NCBI GenBank assembly: GCA_005473895.2
Contig: SRJI02000022.1
Location: forward strand, 1 to 64,000
DNA: 64,000 nt
Direction of reading: 5' to 3'
Source: Carideicomes alvinocaridis
GTDB lineage: Bacteria > Pseudomonadota > Alphaproteobacteria > Rhodobacterales > Rhodobacteraceae
Shown here piece by piece: positions 20,727 to 29,712 of the stretch (position 1 is its first letter; every line of letters starts with the position of its first letter). A program made the translations under genes and the position numbers. The notes below the pieces were generated by a model. That model saw nothing but the letters and a program-made list of their open reading frames with translations, was not told where the DNA came from and made no database searches.

Positions 20727-21764
20727 ATGAAACGGACCCTGATGATGTCCACCGCCGGGATCGTCGCCGCGACGACGCTGGCCGCACCCGCCTTCGCCGA
20801 AGGCGAGCTCAACATCTTCAACTGGGGCAACTACACCAGCCCCGAGCTGATCGAGAAGTTCGAGAAGGAATTCGACGTCGACGTCACCATCACCGATTAC
20901 GACAGCAACGACACCGCGCTGGCCAAGGTGAAGGCCGGCGGCCACGGCTTCGACATCGTGGTGCCCTCCGGCCCTTACGTGCCCATCTTCATCGAGGAGG
21001 GGCTGCTGATGGAATCGAAGCCCAACGAGATGGAGAACTTCAAGAACATGGACCCGCAATGGGTCGACGTGGAGTTCGACCCGGGCCGCAACTACACCGT
21101 GCCGTGGCAATGGGGCACCGTGGGCATGACCGTCGACACCGCGGTCTATGACGGCGACATCAACACCTCGGCGCTGTTCCTCGATCCGCCCGACGAGCTG
21201 AAGGGCAAGATCAACGTCGTGCCCGAGATGCTCGATGTCATGGCGCTGTCGATCTACTACATGGGCGGCGAGCAATGCACCGAGGACAAGGAAGTCCTCA
21301 AGAAGGTGCGCGACAAGCTGGTGGAGGCCAAGCAGTACTGGCTGTCCATGGATTACGGCAATATCGAGAAATACGCCAAGGGCGACCTGGCCGCCGGCAC
21401 CAACTGGAACGGCGCCAGCCTGCGCGCCCGACTGGAGAACGAGGATATCGCCTACGGCTACCCGAAAGAGGGCTACCCGGTCTGGATGGACAACGTGGCG
21501 ATCCTTGCCGATGCGCAGAACGTCGACAACGCCAAGGCCTTCATGAACTTCATCATGGACCCGGAAAACGCCGCGATGATCTCCAACTTCGCGCGCTATG
21601 CCAATGGCATCGAGGGCTCGGAGCAATACATGGACGAGGTCATGTCGACCGCGCCCGAGGTCAACGTGCCCGACGATCTGAAGAAGGCCGGCAAGCTCAG
21701 CAAGATCTGCCCGCCCTCGGCCCAGAAGATCTATACCGCGATCTGGACCGAACTGCAGAAGTAA
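20727..21764 (+). CDS. potD: Polyamine ABC transporter substrate-binding protein (PotD/PotF-like)
   Basis: Periplasmic polyamine-binding protein, 345 residues, with a signal peptide of about 24 residues ending AAPAFA before [12 protein letters not shown]. The opening strand [19 protein letters not shown] and [17 protein letters not shown] match spermidine/putrescine-binding proteins. Ligand-contact positions cannot be assigned by eye. The ATG at 20727 follows GGAGAGG. It is the last gene of potABCD and is followed after 11 bp by a strong intrinsic terminator. Confidence 0.9.
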   Translation: MKRTLMMSTAGIVAATTLAAPAFAEGELNIFNWGNYTSPELIEKFEKEFDVDVTITDYDSNDTALAKVKAGGHGFDIVVPSGPYVPIFIEEGLLMESKPNEMENFKNMDPQWVDVEFDPGRNYTVPWQWGTVGMTVDTAVYDGDINTSALFLDPPDELKGKINVVPEMLDVMALSIYYMGGEQCTEDKEVLKKVRDKLVEAKQYWLSMDYGNIEKYAKGDLAAGTNWNGASLRARLENEDIAYGYPKEGYPVWMDNVAILADAQNVDNAKAFMNFIMDPENAAMISNFARYANGIEGSEQYMDEVMSTAPEVNVPDDLKKAGKLSKICPPSAQKIYTAIWTELQK

Positions 21765-21775
21765 CAGCGACGACC

Positions 21776-21806
21776 GGGCGCGGGGGACGTCCCCCGCGCC
21801 CTTTTT
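21776..21806 (+). terminator. Rho-independent terminator after potD
   Basis: A perfect GC-rich inverted repeat (arms 21776-21788 and 21789-21801, each GGGCGCGGGGGAC or its complement) is followed by TTTTT at 21802-21806. It lies 11 bp after the potD stop and 20 bp before the amidohydrolase start, so the amidohydrolase is either read through or has its own promoter embedded here. Confidence 0.9.
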
Positions 21807-21826
21807 CTTGCGAGCGGAGACGCGAC

Positions 21827-23494
21827 ATGCCCGGCACCCCCGACCTGATCATCCTGAACGGCAAGCTCATCACCTTCGACGAGGACGCCCCCTTTGCCGA
21901 AGCGCTGGCAGTCACCGGCGGCGTGATCTCTGCCGTGGGCACCACCGCCGAGGTCAAGGGTCTGGCCGGGCCGCAGACCCGCGTGGTGGATGCCGGCGGG
22001 GCCACGGTGCTGCCCGGCTTCATCGACAGCCACGTCCATCTCTTCGGCGGCTCGGTGGAACTCGCGGCGCTGGACCTGACGGACGTGCGGGGCGAAGAGG
22101 CGCTGATCGCTAAGGTGCGCCCCTACGCCGAGGCCAATCCCGACGATCCGCTGATCTTTGCCGTGCAGGCGGATTACGCGATGATGGGCTCGGGGCGGAA
22201 GACCACGCGCCACGATCTCGACCGCGTGCTGCCTGACCGGCCGCTGGCGGTCTTCGCCCCCGATCACCACACGATCTGGGCCAATACCCCGGCGCTGGAA
22301 CTGGCCGGGCTGATGCAGGGCGGCGAAGTCGACCAGGGCGCGCAGATCGTCATGGGCGAGGACGGGCTGGCCACCGGCGAGCTGCAGGAGGCCGGCGCCT
22401 ACGGGCCCATCCTGACCTTTACCCGTCATGCCGGGCGCGAACTCATGGGCATGTCCACCGGCGCGAGCCCGGTGCCCGCGCCCACCCCAGAGCAGCGCCG
22501 CATCGACAAGGAGGCCATCGTCCAGGGGCTGAAGCACTGCGCGGCCCAGGGCATCACCGGCCTGCACAACATGGACGGCAATTTCTACCAGCTCGAACTG
22601 CTGGGCGAGCTGGAGGAGGCGGGCGACCTGCTGTGCCGCACCGAGGTGCCCTTCCATTACAAGAGCTTCGACCCCATCGACCGCTTCGAGGAAGCCGAGG
22701 AGATGCGCAGCCGCTGGCAAAGCGAGATGCTGTGGTGCAACCGGGTCAAGATGTTCATGGACGGCGTGGTCGAAAGCGGCACGGCCCTGATGCTGCGCCC
22801 CTATCCCGGCACCGATCACGTGGGCGACGCGGTCTTCGACGTGGAGACCTTCAACGCCGCCTGCGTCCGGGCCGATGCCATGGGGCTGCAGATCGCCGTC
22901 CATGCCATCGGCGACCTGGCCGTGCGGCGCACGCTGGACGGCTACGAGCTGGCGCAGCAGACCAACGGCAAGCGCGATTCCCGCCATCGGGTGGAGCATA
23001 TCGAGGTGATCCATCCCGACGACATCCCGCGCTTTGCCAAGCTGGGCGTCGTCGCCTCCATCCAGCCGGGCCACGCGCCCTTCGGTCACTACTTCCACCC
23101 GGATTTCAGCACGCCGATCTTCCACGACGACCAGATCCCCTATGCCTATGACTGGCGCGATATCCGCGAGAGCGGGGCGAAGGTCTGTTTCTCCACCGAC
23201 TGGCCGGTGATCCCGATCGACGTGACCACCAACATCAAGTCCGCCATCGCGCCGAGGCCGATGCCGGCGCCGTGGCGCGACCAGAGCCAGGGCCTGATGG
23301 AGACGCTGAAATCCTACACGGCCGACAATGCCTGGCTGGAATTCGCGGAGGACCGGCGCGGCAAGCTGAAGCCCGGCATGATGGCCGACATCGCCGTGAT
23401 GACCCACGACCTGGAAGCGATGGAGCCCTCGCAGATCGACCGCGCGGGCTGCAACCTGACCGTTTGCGGCGGCCGGATCACCCACGAGGCGTGA
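21827..23494 (+). CDS. YtcJ-like metal-dependent amidohydrolase (amidohydrolase family 3)
   Basis: Predicted cytoplasmic metal-dependent hydrolase of 555 residues. It has the N-terminal beta-sandwich LIILNGKLITFDEDAPFAEALAVTGG, the first metal motif VLPGFIDSHVHLFGG near residue 65, a mid-protein histidine region (VHAIGDLAVRRTLDGYE, HRVEHIEVIHPDD), a late aspartate in FSTDWPV, and a C-terminal strand GMMADIAVM. Relatives act on exocyclic amide or imine bonds and no substrate can be assigned. Position after a polyamine importer may suggest an N-acyl amine substrate, which is speculative. A decayed copy of its 3' end lies 98 bp downstream. Confidence 0.88.
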   Translation: MPGTPDLIILNGKLITFDEDAPFAEALAVTGGVISAVGTTAEVKGLAGPQTRVVDAGGATVLPGFIDSHVHLFGGSVELAALDLTDVRGEEALIAKVRPYAEANPDDPLIFAVQADYAMMGSGRKTTRHDLDRVLPDRPLAVFAPDHHTIWANTPALELAGLMQGGEVDQGAQIVMGEDGLATGELQEAGAYGPILTFTRHAGRELMGMSTGASPVPAPTPEQRRIDKEAIVQGLKHCAAQGITGLHNMDGNFYQLELLGELEEAGDLLCRTEVPFHYKSFDPIDRFEEAEEMRSRWQSEMLWCNRVKMFMDGVVESGTALMLRPYPGTDHVGDAVFDVETFNAACVRADAMGLQIAVHAIGDLAVRRTLDGYELAQQTNGKRDSRHRVEHIEVIHPDDIPRFAKLGVVASIQPGHAPFGHYFHPDFSTPIFHDDQIPYAYDWRDIRESGAKVCFSTDWPVIPIDVTTNIKSAIAPRPMPAPWRDQSQGLMETLKSYTADNAWLEFAEDRRGKLKPGMMADIAVMTHDLEAMEPSQIDRAGCNLTVCGGRITHEA

Positions 23495-23547
23495 GGGTTA
23501 TCTGCCACGGCGCGCCGAGCTGGCAAGGATGGATCCTGCGCTCGGAT

Positions 23548-23596
23548 GGCACCCTGTCGAGCCGTGGCGGGAGTCCTGCCCACGAGGCCTGAGCGT
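23548..23596 (+). repeat. Decayed copy of the amidohydrolase 3' end
   Basis: This 49-base stretch aligns without gaps to 23450-23498, which includes the amidohydrolase stop codon. By hand count 32 of 49 positions agree, 16 of the last 18. Translated in the matching phase, the copy ends GGSPAHEA-stop against GGRITHEA-stop in the gene. The offset is exactly 98 bp. It is non-coding, in the gap between two convergent genes. Confidence 0.55.
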
Positions 23597-23683
23597 CTTT
23601 CGGGGGCCGCTCTCCTATCCGCGGATCCACCGAGCAGGCGGCACGCCGTCGGTCCAAGGACGCAGCCCCGCGAGGCCCGCGCG

Positions 23684-24691
23684 TCACTCCCGCGGCGGCG
23701 CCACGCTGGCGCGAGGGATCAGCTCCACCGGGATCACTTCGGAGGGGCCGTCGGTGCGGCTCTCCTCGATCATGCCCAGCAGCAATTCCGCCGCCCGCTC
23801 GCCGATCAGCGTGCGCGGCTGGCGGATGGTCGTGAGGGCCGGGGTCAGGTGGCCCACCACCTCGATATTGTCGAACCCCACGACCGAGACGTCCTCGGGC
23901 ACGCGCAGACCCGCATGCTGCACCGCGCCCATGAAGCCGATCGCCATCTCGTCCGAGGACAGGAACAGCGCGCTCGGCCGGTCGGTCGAGGCGAGCCATT
24001 TGCGCGCGACCATGGCGCCGGAATCCATGGTGAAATCGCCCTCGTAGATCCAGTCGGGCCGCGGCTCCAGCCCCTGCGCTGCCAGTTCCTCCCGGAACCC
24101 CTGCAGCCGCGAGACCGACAGCACGTTGCGCGGCGGGCCGGTGACATGACCGATGCGCCGGTGGCCCGCCTCTGCCAGGTGCCGCACGGCCAGCCGCGCG
24201 CCGCAGGCATTGTCGACCCGGACCGAGGGCAGGGCGCCGTCCATCCATTCGCAGGCCGCGATGATCGGCGGGCGCCCGGGAATGTCCAGCCGGGACGGCG
24301 TCAGCGAGCCGTCGAACAGCACCAGTCCGTCGGCCAGCCCGCTGAGCAGGTAATGCGACAGTCGCGCCTCGGCGTCGGGTCCGGCCTGGGTGTCGGCGAT
24401 CAGCAGGCCGTATTGCGCGGGCGTCAGCACGGAGGACATGGCCGCGATGATCTGCGCGAAAAACGGGTTGGCGAGGTTCGGCATCAGCGCGATGACGCTG
24501 CCGCTGCGCTGGCGCCGGAGGTTCCGCGCCGTGTGATTCACCCGGTAGCCGGTGCTGCGGATCGCCTCCATCACCGCCTCGCGCGTCGATTCGGCCACCA
24601 CGCCGGGGTTCGACAGGGTCCGGCTCACGGTCGCGGTGGAGACCCCTGCCGCCCGGGCAACATCCTGAATCGTCGAGATTTTCTGGTCCAT
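23684..24691 (-). CDS. LacI-family transcriptional repressor
   Basis: Sugar-responsive repressor, 335 residues. The N-terminal helix-turn-helix TIQDVARAAGVSTATVSRTLSNPG (residues 7-30) and hinge region NHTARNLRRQRSGSVIALMP are classic LacI/GalR. The periplasmic-binding-protein-like effector domain includes NPFFAQIIAAM and the dimerisation segment with SALFLSSDEMAIGFM. Divergent from the isomerase/sugar-transport operon, whose promoter region carries two LacI-type operators at 24739 and 24771. It very likely represses that operon, and perhaps itself, with release by a sugar ligand. Confidence 0.92.
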   Translation of the reverse strand: MDQKISTIQDVARAAGVSTATVSRTLSNPGVVAESTREAVMEAIRSTGYRVNHTARNLRRQRSGSVIALMPNLANPFFAQIIAAMSSVLTPAQYGLLIADTQAGPDAEARLSHYLLSGLADGLVLFDGSLTPSRLDIPGRPPIIAACEWMDGALPSVRVDNACGARLAVRHLAEAGHRRIGHVTGPPRNVLSVSRLQGFREELAAQGLEPRPDWIYEGDFTMDSGAMVARKWLASTDRPSALFLSSDEMAIGFMGAVQHAGLRVPEDVSVVGFDNIEVVGHLTPALTTIRQPRTLIGERAAELLLGMIEESRTDGPSEVIPVELIPRASVAPPRE

Positions 24692-24738
24692 CGCCCGCGC
24701 CTCCGAAGTCGCCGCACCATGTCCTGCCAAAGACATGT

Positions 24739-24752
24739 TGTAAACGATTTCA
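24739..24752. promoter_or_regulatory. LacI-type operator O1
   Basis: TGTAAACGATTTCA fits the LacI/GalR-family operator form TGnAAnCGnTTnCA, with the central CpG. It lies 47 bp from the LacI start and 68 bp before the isomerase start, in the divergent promoter region. Confidence 0.8.
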
Positions 24753-24770
24753 TTTTTTGTCACGCTCCAT

Positions 24771-24784
24771 TGCAAACGATTACA
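24771..24784. promoter_or_regulatory. LacI-type operator O2
   Basis: TGCAAACGATTACA fits the same TGnAAnCGnTTnCA pattern as O1. The two centres are 32 bp apart, about three helical turns, so two repressor dimers would lie on the same face of the DNA. It is 36 bp before the isomerase start, where a repressor would block the promoter. Confidence 0.8.
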
Positions 24785-24820
24785 TCGGTCGGTGGAGCGG
24801 CCGGTGCAGGGAGGACAGCT

Positions 24821-25879
24821 TTGAAGACGATCAAGGGCCCGGCGCTCTTCCTCGCGCAATTCGCGGGGGACGAAGCGCCGTTCGACAGCTGGGACGGAAT
24901 CACGAAATGGGCCGCCGATTGCGGCTATGCGGGCGTCCAGGTGCCCAGCTGGGACGCCCGGTTGATCGATCTCGACAAGGCGGCGAGCTCCAAGGATTAC
25001 TGCGACGAGTTCAAGGGCAAGGCCCGCGAGAACGGCGTCGAGGTGACGGAGCTGTCGACCCACTTGCAGGGCCAGCTCGTGGCGGTGCATCCCGCCTATG
25101 ACACCGCCTTCGACGGTTTCGCCGACCCCTCCGTCCACAACGACCCCAAGGCCCGGCAGGAATGGGCCGTGGACCAGGTGACCAAGGCGCTGTCGGCGTC
25201 GAGGAACATGGGGATCGGGGCCATGGCCTCCTTCTCGGGCGCGCTGGCTTGGCCCTATGTCTATCCCTGGCCGCAGCGGCCCGCGGGGCTGATCGAGACC
25301 GCCTTCGACGAGCTGGCCCGCCGCTGGCGCCCGATCCTGGACCACGCGGAGGAGTGCGGCGTCGACATCTGCTACGAGATTCACCCGGGCGAGGACCTGC
25401 ATGACGGCGTGACCTTCGAGATGTTCCTCGAGCGGCTGGACGGCCATGCGCGCTGCAACATGCTCTACGATCCGTCGCATTACGTGCTGCAATGCCTCGA
25501 CTACATCGACAACATGGACATCTATGCCGACCGCATCCGGATGTTCCACGTCAAGGATGCGGAGTTCAATCCGACCGGGCGGCAGGGGGTCTATGGCGGC
25601 TACCAGTCCTGGGTCGACCGCGCCGGGCGCTTCCGCTCGCCGGGGGACGGGCAGGTGGATTTCGGCGCCATCTTCTCCAAGCTCGCGGCGATGGATTTCG
25701 ATGGCTGGGCGGTGGTCGAATGGGAATGCGCGCTCAAGCACCCCGAGGACGGGGCGCGGGAAGGGGCGCAGTTCGTGCGCGACCACATCATCCGGGTGAC
25801 CGAGAAGGCCTTCGACGATTTCGCGGGCAGCGGCACGGACGAGGCCGCCAATCGCCGGATGCTGGGGCTGGAGGGCTGA
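24821..25879 (+). CDS. Sugar phosphate isomerase/epimerase family protein (IolE/AP-endonuclease 2 fold)
   Basis: TIM-barrel protein of 352 residues. Likely metal ligands are the Glu in CYEIHPGEDLHDG, Asp/His in LYDPSHYVLQ, the His of RMFHVKDAEF and the Glu of VVEWECALKHPEDG. Relatives isomerise or epimerise keto sugars or inositol derivatives. The start is a TTG at 24821, supported by GGGAGGA at 24809-24815 with a 5-base spacer. It leads the sugar ABC importer operon under two LacI operators, so it should act on the imported sugar or its first oxidation product. The exact reaction is not determinable here. Confidence 0.87.
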   Translation: MKTIKGPALFLAQFAGDEAPFDSWDGITKWAADCGYAGVQVPSWDARLIDLDKAASSKDYCDEFKGKARENGVEVTELSTHLQGQLVAVHPAYDTAFDGFADPSVHNDPKARQEWAVDQVTKALSASRNMGIGAMASFSGALAWPYVYPWPQRPAGLIETAFDELARRWRPILDHAEECGVDICYEIHPGEDLHDGVTFEMFLERLDGHARCNMLYDPSHYVLQCLDYIDNMDIYADRIRMFHVKDAEFNPTGRQGVYGGYQSWVDRAGRFRSPGDGQVDFGAIFSKLAAMDFDGWAVVEWECALKHPEDGAREGAQFVRDHIIRVTEKAFDDFAGSGTDEAANRRMLGLEG

Positions 25880-25916
25880 TCATGTCCGTTGGCCGGCCGG
25901 GCAGGGGGGACGCAAG

Positions 25917-27446
25917 ATGACCGTGCCGGTGCTGTCCGCCGCGCAGGTCTCGCGGCTGTTCGGACCGATCCAGGTCCTGTTCGACGTGGATTTCGACCTC
26001 TATCCCGGCGAGGTCCACGCGCTGATCGGTGAGAACGGCGCGGGCAAGTCCACGCTGATGAAGATCCTCGGCGGCTACCTTCAGCCCTCGAAGGGCACGC
26101 TGCGGCTGGACGGGGAGGACGTGGTCTTTCCGTCGCTGCGCGAGGCGGAGGCGGCCGGGGTCATCATGATCCACCAGGAATTCAACCTGGCGATGCAGCT
26201 CTCGGTGGAGGAGAACATCTTTCTCGGCCGCGAGATCAAGCGCGGCCCCTTCCTCGACAAGCCGGCGATGCAGGCGGAGGCGCGGCGGCTGCTCGGGCGG
26301 CTGGATTGCCCGGTCGATCCGAAGATGCGCGCCGCCGATATCTCCGTGCCCAACCGCCAGATGGTGGAGATCGCCAAGGCGCTCGGCCGCAACGCCCGGG
26401 TCCTGATCATGGACGAGCCGACCGCCGTGCTGACCAACCGCGAGACCGATATCCTGCTGGAACAGATTGATCGGCTGCGGGCGCAGGGCACGGCGATCCT
26501 CTATACCTCGCACAAGCTGGACGAGGTGCGGCGCATCGCCGACCGCGTCACCGTGCTGCGCGACGGCCACCTGGTGCGGCAGGCGGGCGCGGGCGAGCTG
26601 ACGGAGCACCAGATGGCCGAGGCCATGGTGGGCCGCGAATTGTCCGACCTGTTCCCCGACAAGACCCGGCCCGCCGACGAGGTGGTGCTGGAGGTGTCTA
26701 GCCTCGACGTGCCGGGTCATGTGGAGGACGCGTCCTTCACCCTGCGGCGGGGCGAGGTGCTGGGCTTTGCCGGCCTCGTGGGTGCAGGCCGGACCGAGCT
26801 GATGGAAGGCGTCGTGGGCCTGCGCGAGGCCCAAGGCAGCGTGAAGGTGAACGGCAGGCCGCTGAAACCCGGCTCCGTCCAGGCGGCGCGCGAGGCGGGG
26901 CTGGTCTACCTGACCGAGGACCGCAAGGAAAAGGGTCTGCTGCTGGGCCATAACCTGCGGGAAAACCTGACGCTCCTGGCGCTCGACCGGTTCACCCGGA
27001 TCGCCATCGATTCCCGCAAGGAAGAGGCGGCGCTGACCCATGCCTTCGAGGAATTCGACATCCGGGCGGGCGATCGCGAGATGAACGCGGGCAGCCTGTC
27101 GGGCGGCAACCAGCAGAAGCTTCTGCTGGCCAAGACCATGCTGGCCGAGCCCGATATCGTCATCATCGACGAGCCGACCCGCGGCATCGACATCGGGACC
27201 AAGCGCCAGATCTACGATTTCATCGCCCGCCTGACCGAGGCCGGCAAGAGCGTCATCGTCGTCTCTTCCGAGCTGCCCGAGGTGATCGGGCTGGCCTCTC
27301 GGGTGGTCGTGATGTCCTCGGGCCGCATCGCCGGAGAGCTGGAAGGCGACGAGATCGGCGAAGACGCGATCCTGCGCCTGGCCATGGGGCTTCAGGATGC
27401 GCGGGACATGCAGGAACGGGCAGAGAGGGAGGCCCAGCCATCATGA
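25917..27446 (+). CDS. Sugar ABC transporter ATPase (RbsA/MglA type, two nucleotide-binding domains)
   Basis: Fused double ATPase of 509 residues from the carbohydrate uptake 2 family. The N-terminal domain has Walker A GENGAGKST, a degenerate signature (ISVPNRQMVEIAKAL) and Walker B VLIMDEPTAVL. The C-terminal domain has a degenerate Walker A region (GLVGAGRTELMEG), signature LSGGNQQK and Walker B IVIIDEPTRGIDIGTK. This asymmetry is normal for RbsA-like proteins. Its stop overlaps the permease start by 4 bp. Substrate is probably a pentose or related monosaccharide, inferred from family only. Confidence 0.93.
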   Translation: MTVPVLSAAQVSRLFGPIQVLFDVDFDLYPGEVHALIGENGAGKSTLMKILGGYLQPSKGTLRLDGEDVVFPSLREAEAAGVIMIHQEFNLAMQLSVEENIFLGREIKRGPFLDKPAMQAEARRLLGRLDCPVDPKMRAADISVPNRQMVEIAKALGRNARVLIMDEPTAVLTNRETDILLEQIDRLRAQGTAILYTSHKLDEVRRIADRVTVLRDGHLVRQAGAGELTEHQMAEAMVGRELSDLFPDKTRPADEVVLEVSSLDVPGHVEDASFTLRRGEVLGFAGLVGAGRTELMEGVVGLREAQGSVKVNGRPLKPGSVQAAREAGLVYLTEDRKEKGLLLGHNLRENLTLLALDRFTRIAIDSRKEEAALTHAFEEFDIRAGDREMNAGSLSGGNQQKLLLAKTMLAEPDIVIIDEPTRGIDIGTKRQIYDFIARLTEAGKSVIVVSSELPEVIGLASRVVVMSSGRIAGELEGDEIGEDAILRLAMGLQDARDMQERAEREAQPS

Positions 27447-28447
27447 GTGACGCAACCTCCGCCACCGAGGCACCCCGGCACCGGAAACGGCTGAATTTCC
27501 AGGTGCTGGGACCGCTGCTGGCCCTGATCGTGCTGGTGATCCTCGGGGCCTCGCTGAACTCCAACTTCCTGAGTTACGGCAACGTGACCAACGTGCTGGC
27601 GCGCTCGGCCTTCATCGGGATCATCGCGGTGGGCATGACCTTCGTCATCACCGCGGGGGGCATCGACCTGTCGGTGGGGTCCATGGCGGCCTTCGTGGCC
27701 GGGGTGATGATCCTCGCCATGAACTCGCTGATCCCGACCATGGGCATCGGCGTGCCGCTGATCGCCGTGGGGATGCTGGTCGCGCTTGCCACGGGCTTTG
27801 CCGCCGGGTGGCTGAACGGGTTCCTCATATCCAAGGTGGGGATCGAGGCCTTCATCGTCACGCTGGGGTCGATGGGCATCTACCGCTCGCTCGTTACCTG
27901 GCTGGCCGATGGCGGGACGCTCAGCCTCGATTTCGACCTGCGGGGGCTCTACCGACCGGTCTATTACGACGGGCTGCTGGGGGTGTCCTGGCCGATCATC
28001 GTCTTCGCCGTGGTGGCGATCCTGGGCGAGCTGACCCTGCGCCACACCGCCTTTGGCCGCCATTGTGCAGCACTCGGGGCGAACGAGCAGGTGGCGCGCT
28101 ATTCCGCGGTCAAGGTCGACCGGGCGCGCATGGCCACCTACACGCTGCTCGGGGCGCTGGTCGGCGTGGCCACCATCATGTACGTGCCGCGGCTGGGCTC
28201 GGCCTCGGGCTCCACCGGCGTGTTGTGGGAGCTGGAGGCGATCGCCGCGGTGATCATCGGCGGCACCGTGCTCAAGGGCGGCTACGGCCGGGTCTGGGGC
28301 ACCGTGGTGGGCGTGCTGATCCTGAGCCTGATCGACAACATCCTGAACCTCGCCTCGATCGTCTCGCCGTACCTGAACGGCGCGATCCAGGGCGTCATCG
28401 TCATTCTCGCTGTGGTGCTGCAGCGGGAACGGAAGTCCGCGGATTAG
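27443..28447 (+). CDS. Sugar ABC transporter permease (RbsC type)
   Basis: Membrane permease of 334 residues with about eight to ten hydrophobic segments. Family landmarks are GMTFVITAGGIDLSVGSMAAF near residue 65, a mid-protein TLRHTAFGRHCAALGANEQVARYSAV (coupling loop) and IIGGTVLKGGYGRVWGTVVG near the C-terminus. The start overlaps the ATPase stop by 4 bp. The single permease would work as a homodimer, as in other CUT2 importers. Confidence 0.93.
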   Translation: MSDATSATEAPRHRKRLNFQVLGPLLALIVLVILGASLNSNFLSYGNVTNVLARSAFIGIIAVGMTFVITAGGIDLSVGSMAAFVAGVMILAMNSLIPTMGIGVPLIAVGMLVALATGFAAGWLNGFLISKVGIEAFIVTLGSMGIYRSLVTWLADGGTLSLDFDLRGLYRPVYYDGLLGVSWPIIVFAVVAILGELTLRHTAFGRHCAALGANEQVARYSAVKVDRARMATYTLLGALVGVATIMYVPRLGSASGSTGVLWELEAIAAVIIGGTVLKGGYGRVWGTVVGVLILSLIDNILNLASIVSPYLNGAIQGVIVILAVVLQRERKSAD

Positions 28448-28473
28448 CGGCAAACCAACTGGGAGGAACAGAC

Positions 28474-29436
28474 ATGATACGCAGACATTTCCTGAAAGGT
28501 GCGGCCCTCGCCGCCGCCATGGTCGCGGGGACCGCCGGCGCCCAGGCGCAGGACGCGGAGGAATACACGATCGGGGTCGCGATCCCCTCGGCCACCCACG
28601 GCTTCATGGGCGGGCTGAACTTCCACGCGCGCGAGACGATCGAGCGGCTGGAGCAGACCTATCCGCAGCTCACCTTCGTGCTGGCCACGGCCGGTGACGC
28701 GGGCAAGATGGTCAACGACGTGGAAGACATGGTCGCCACCCGCAACATCGACGCGCTGGTCGTGCTGCCCTTCGAATCCGAGCCGCTGACCTCGCCGGTC
28801 CAGGCAGTGGCGGAGCAGGGGATCTGGGTCACCGTGGTCGACCGCGGCCTGTCGGTCGAAGGGATCGAGGATCTCTACGTTGCCGGCGACAACCCGGGCT
28901 TCGGCCGGATGGCGGGCGAGTATTTCGCCGACAACCTGAGCGAAGGCGACAACATCGTCGTCCTGCGCGGCATTCCCACGACGCTCGACAACGAGCGGGT
29001 GGAGGCGTTCCAGAAGGCCATCGAGGGCTCGGGCATCAACGTGCTGGACATGCAGCACGGCAACTGGAACCGCGACGACGCCTTCAACGTGATGCAGGAC
29101 TTCCTGTCCAAGTATGACGACATCGATGCCGTCTGGGCGGCGGATGACGACATGGCGATCGGCGTGATGGAGGCGATCAACCAGGCCGGCCGCGACGAGG
29201 AGATGTGGATCGTCGGCGGCGCCGGCATGAAGGAGATCATCAAGCGCGTGATGGATGGCGACCCGATGCTGCCGGTCGACGTGTCCTACCCGCCGGCACA
29301 GATCTCCACCGCGATCGAGCTGACGGCGCTCGGGCTGGTCTCCGACACGCCGGTCTCGGGCCGGTTCATCATCGGCTCGCAGCTGATCACCCCGGAGAAT
29401 GCCGAGAAGTTCTACTTCCCCGACAGCCCGTTCTGA
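28474..29436 (+). CDS. Sugar ABC transporter substrate-binding protein
   Basis: Periplasmic sugar-binding protein (peripla_BP_4 type), 320 residues. The N-terminus MIRRHFLKGAALAAAMVAG with a cut near AGAQAQD is a signal peptide; two arginines before FLK are suggestive of, but not a strict match to, the Tat motif. VGVAIPSATHGFMGGLNFHA-type opening strands, DALVVLPFESEPL and VWAADDDMAIGVMEA are typical of ribose/galactose-type binding proteins. The ATG at 28474 follows GGGAGGA. Last gene of the operon, followed by an intrinsic terminator at 29585. Confidence 0.92.
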   Translation: MIRRHFLKGAALAAAMVAGTAGAQAQDAEEYTIGVAIPSATHGFMGGLNFHARETIERLEQTYPQLTFVLATAGDAGKMVNDVEDMVATRNIDALVVLPFESEPLTSPVQAVAEQGIWVTVVDRGLSVEGIEDLYVAGDNPGFGRMAGEYFADNLSEGDNIVVLRGIPTTLDNERVEAFQKAIEGSGINVLDMQHGNWNRDDAFNVMQDFLSKYDDIDAVWAADDDMAIGVMEAINQAGRDEEMWIVGGAGMKEIIKRVMDGDPMLPVDVSYPPAQISTAIELTALGLVSDTPVSGRFIIGSQLITPENAEKFYFPDSPF

Positions 29437-29476
29437 TCGGTGGGGCTGACGGCACCGGCTGACAACGCCGGTGCCG

Positions 29477-29517
29477 AAAAAAAAGGCGGACGCGGCCTTC
29501 GGAGGAGCCGCGCCCGC
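29477..29517 (-). terminator. Minus-strand intrinsic terminator downstream of ligD
   Basis: Read on the minus strand, an 11 bp stem with one mismatch (29507-29517 with 29486-29496) is followed by eight T (29484-29477). It would stop transcripts leaving ligD about 200 bp after its stop codon. A separate perfect 10 bp stem, CGGCACCGGC/GCCGGTGCCG at 29450-29476, lies next to it on the side of the + operon. Confidence 0.75.
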
Positions 29518-29584
29518 TTCATCATGAAATGGACGTCTGAGGGACGCTTTGAATACCTGATTGGAAAGGCATTGCTCCGACAAC

Positions 29585-29616
29585 CCGGGAACCGCCGACC
29601 TTGTTCCCGGTTTTTT
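29585..29616 (+). terminator. Plus-strand intrinsic terminator of the sugar ABC operon
   Basis: CCGGGAAC (29585-29592) pairs with GTTCCCGG (29603-29610) around a 10-base loop and is followed by six T (29611-29616). It lies about 150 bp after the substrate-binding gene and would end + strand transcripts before the convergent ligD. Confidence 0.85.
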
Positions 29617-29712
29617 CGATTTTTTCCAATTTTCACCGACGCTTACGTTACGTTCGCCGCCTCTGCAACTTGCGGTTAGTCGCGCCGATCCGGGCCTGCA
29701 ACCAGAGGCCTC

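Noticed and set aside
28474-28550. Tat signal peptide on the sugar-binding protein
   Set aside because: RRHFLK is suggestive but the strict twin-arginine consensus is not met and most sugar-binding proteins of this type use Sec; left open in the annotation.
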